From Paracoccaceae bacterium (GTDB lineage Bacteria > Pseudomonadota > Alphaproteobacteria > Rhodobacterales > Rhodobacteraceae), in the NCBI GenBank assembly GCA_902631295.1, contig CACOXV010000001.1:1-64000 (forward strand): 64,000 nucleotides of DNA, in the 5' to 3' direction. Under the pieces are notes generated by a model. That model saw nothing but the letters and a program-made list of their open reading frames with translations, did not search any database and was not told the DNA's origin. Shown here in pieces: positions 62,777 through 64,000 of the stretch. Made by a program: the position numbers and the translations under genes. Positions within the stretch are counted from its first letter, which is position 1. Every line of letters begins with the position of its first letter.

Positions 62777-64000
62777 ATGCTAGATACTAATGACATCATA
62801 GCCTTCTCAAGAGAGCTAACTTGGGATGATATACCTTTGAAGGTCCGTGATCAAACTAAACTTTGTTTAATGGATTTAATCGGTGTTGCAGCTGGTGGCA
62901 TCAGAACAAAATTATCCAATATCGCTTGCGGTTATGCTGCATTGGACATGAGTGGCACCATTCCGATGATTTTTGACGGACGAAAAGCATCCGTACCTGG
63001 GGTAGCAATGGCAGGCGGAATGACGATTGATGCTCTCGACGGGCATGATGGATTCAATCCTGCCAAGGGTCACGCAGGTTGCGGTCTATTTCCAGCATTG
63101 TACGCAGTGGCCCAAGATAGTAAATCAATTTCAGGTAAACAGTTCCTTTTAGCACTTACAATTGGCTATGAATTGGCGTGTCGTGCCGCATTGGCTCAAC
63201 ATGCCAGCGTATCAGATTATCATACTTCTGGATCTTGGGTTTCGGTAGCCATTGCAGCTGTAGCAGCACGAATCATGAAGCTGTCTTTAGACCAAACTAG
63301 GCATGCGATGGGGATAGCTGAGTACCATGGACCTAGGAGCCAAATGATGCGGTGCATAGATCATCCGACAATGCTAAAAGATGGCTCCGGCTGGGGAGCA
63401 ATGTGTGGGGTATCAGCGGCGCGTATGGCTAAAGCCGGCTTTACTGGCGCCCCAGCTGTAATTTTACAAACTGAACACTGGCACGACCTTGGAGAAAATT
63501 GGCTTATAACTCAACAATATTTCAAACCATATCCAGTTTGTCGCTGGGCTCAGGGTCCAATCGCAGCAGTTTTAGACTTAAAATCACATTATGAATTTAA
63601 GAGTAACGAAATAGCTAGTGTACACATCACTTCGTTTCACGAAGCAGTCCGGCTTGGTCAAAAAGATGTCACCAATACAGAGGAAGCACAGTACTCTACT
63701 TCGTTCCCTTGCGCCGTCGCATTAGTTCACGACAATATTTTGCCAAAGCATATCACAGATGATGCTCTTAAAGATTCTGAAGTACAGCGGTTGTCCTCCA
63801 TTTTAACAATGAGCGAAGATGATCATGCTAATTTAGTTTTTCCGGAGTCAAGACTTGCAAGAGCGGATATAAATTTAAAAAATGGTCGATCTCTCTCCTC
63901 TACTTGGTTTGAACCAAAATGGGATGCCAACGCGCCCCCAACTAAAAAAGAATTAACTAAGAAATTCAAAGATTATGCTACACCAGTTCTGGGGGAAACC
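62777..64000 (+). CDS. MmgE/PrpD family protein (3' end outside window)
   Basis: Not in the track because it is cut at the right edge; 408 codons are present. AGAAAGG is six bases before ATG. LCLMDLIGVAAGG, DALDGHDGFNPAKGHAG, LTIGYELACRAALAQH, MGIAEYHGPRSQMMRCI and YFKPYPVCRWAQGPI are MmgE/PrpD marks. Family includes 2-methylcitrate dehydratase; other members have differing acids, and no prp neighbours are seen. Confidence 0.92.
   Translation, partial: MLDTNDIIAFSRELTWDDIPLKVRDQTKLCLMDLIGVAAGGIRTKLSNIACGYAALDMSGTIPMIFDGRKASVPGVAMAGGMTIDALDGHDGFNPAKGHAGCGLFPALYAVAQDSKSISGKQFLLALTIGYELACRAALAQHASVSDYHTSGSWVSVAIAAVAARIMKLSLDQTRHAMGIAEYHGPRSQMMRCIDHPTMLKDGSGWGAMCGVSAARMAKAGFTGAPAVILQTEHWHDLGENWLITQQYFKPYPVCRWAQGPIAAVLDLKSHYEFKSNEIASVHITSFHEAVRLGQKDVTNTEEAQYSTSFPCAVALVHDNILPKHITDDALKDSEVQRLSSILTMSEDDHANLVFPESRLARADINLKNGRSLSSTWFEPKWDANAPPTKKELTKKFKDYATPVLGET

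Overview
The window reads as chromosomal DNA of a marine-type, AT-rich alphaproteobacterium. The class call rests on the ATP synthase zeta-type inhibitor (DUF1476), the mix of LysR, LuxR and GntR regulators with polyamine-type ABC operons, a choline sulfatase, a BKACE enzyme and a DUF1989 protein. I cannot fix the genus from sequence alone. I saw no phage, plasmid, transposase, CRISPR or rRNA. There is one tRNA, tRNA-Arg(TCG).

1-29 kb is a loose, accessory-looking region of mostly single genes with long spacers. It holds a truncated cytochrome c', a PreA-like dehydrogenase, Amt, a methyltransferase, a sterol-desaturase-type hydroxylase, an NAPE-PLD-like metallo-hydrolase and an acyltransferase-3 operon that ends in two overlooked mini-genes. 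A CMD / PNPOx / PNPOx / GAF-cyclase operon follows, then two GFA-type zinc proteins, a cupin, DUF1476, a secreted pentapeptide-repeat protein, an HPP membrane protein, LysR plus NAD-formate dehydrogenase, and a BNR-repeat secreted protein. Scattered through it are about eight unrecognised 85-105 aa proteins that look like dimeric alpha/beta-barrel (ferredoxin-fold) proteins, two paralogous small proteins, one intergenic element present three times with fixed internal spacing, and several decaying genes: an NTF2/SnoaL-like gene with two in-frame stops and a cytochrome c remnant.

29.8-44.1 kb looks like a catabolic island. A four-gene polyamine-type ABC importer lies next to a MetE-like protein, a Gfo/Idh/MocA oxidoreductase with its GntR/UTRA regulator, an LLM flavin monooxygenase, an aldo/keto reductase, a D-2-hydroxyacid dehydrogenase, a BKACE enzyme, a DUF1989 protein and an FMN-dependent alpha-hydroxyacid oxidase. 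The substrate is not obvious; this is the best candidate here for an undescribed pathway.

44.1-50.2 kb is mixed: a small zinc ribbon, Nth, an EamA transporter, an RhlE-type helicase, choline sulfatase and a Gph-type HAD phosphatase. 50.2-61.3 kb is a tightly packed minus-strand operon: ABC importer, nitrilase-family amidase, class III aminotransferase, flavin monooxygenase, RidA, DUF1028, aldehyde dehydrogenase and an ArgE/DapE deacylase. Import of a polyamine-like amine and its conversion by transamination and oxidation fits this order. A divergent LuxR-type regulator sits across a 100-bp promoter region that contains a 14-bp perfect palindrome. The window ends in a LysR-like remnant and the start of an MmgE/PrpD gene.

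Many listed starts differ from the ORF track because a Shine-Dalgarno sequence, signal peptide or family N-terminus favours a later ATG or TTG. Functions come from motif reading by eye; no database search was run.
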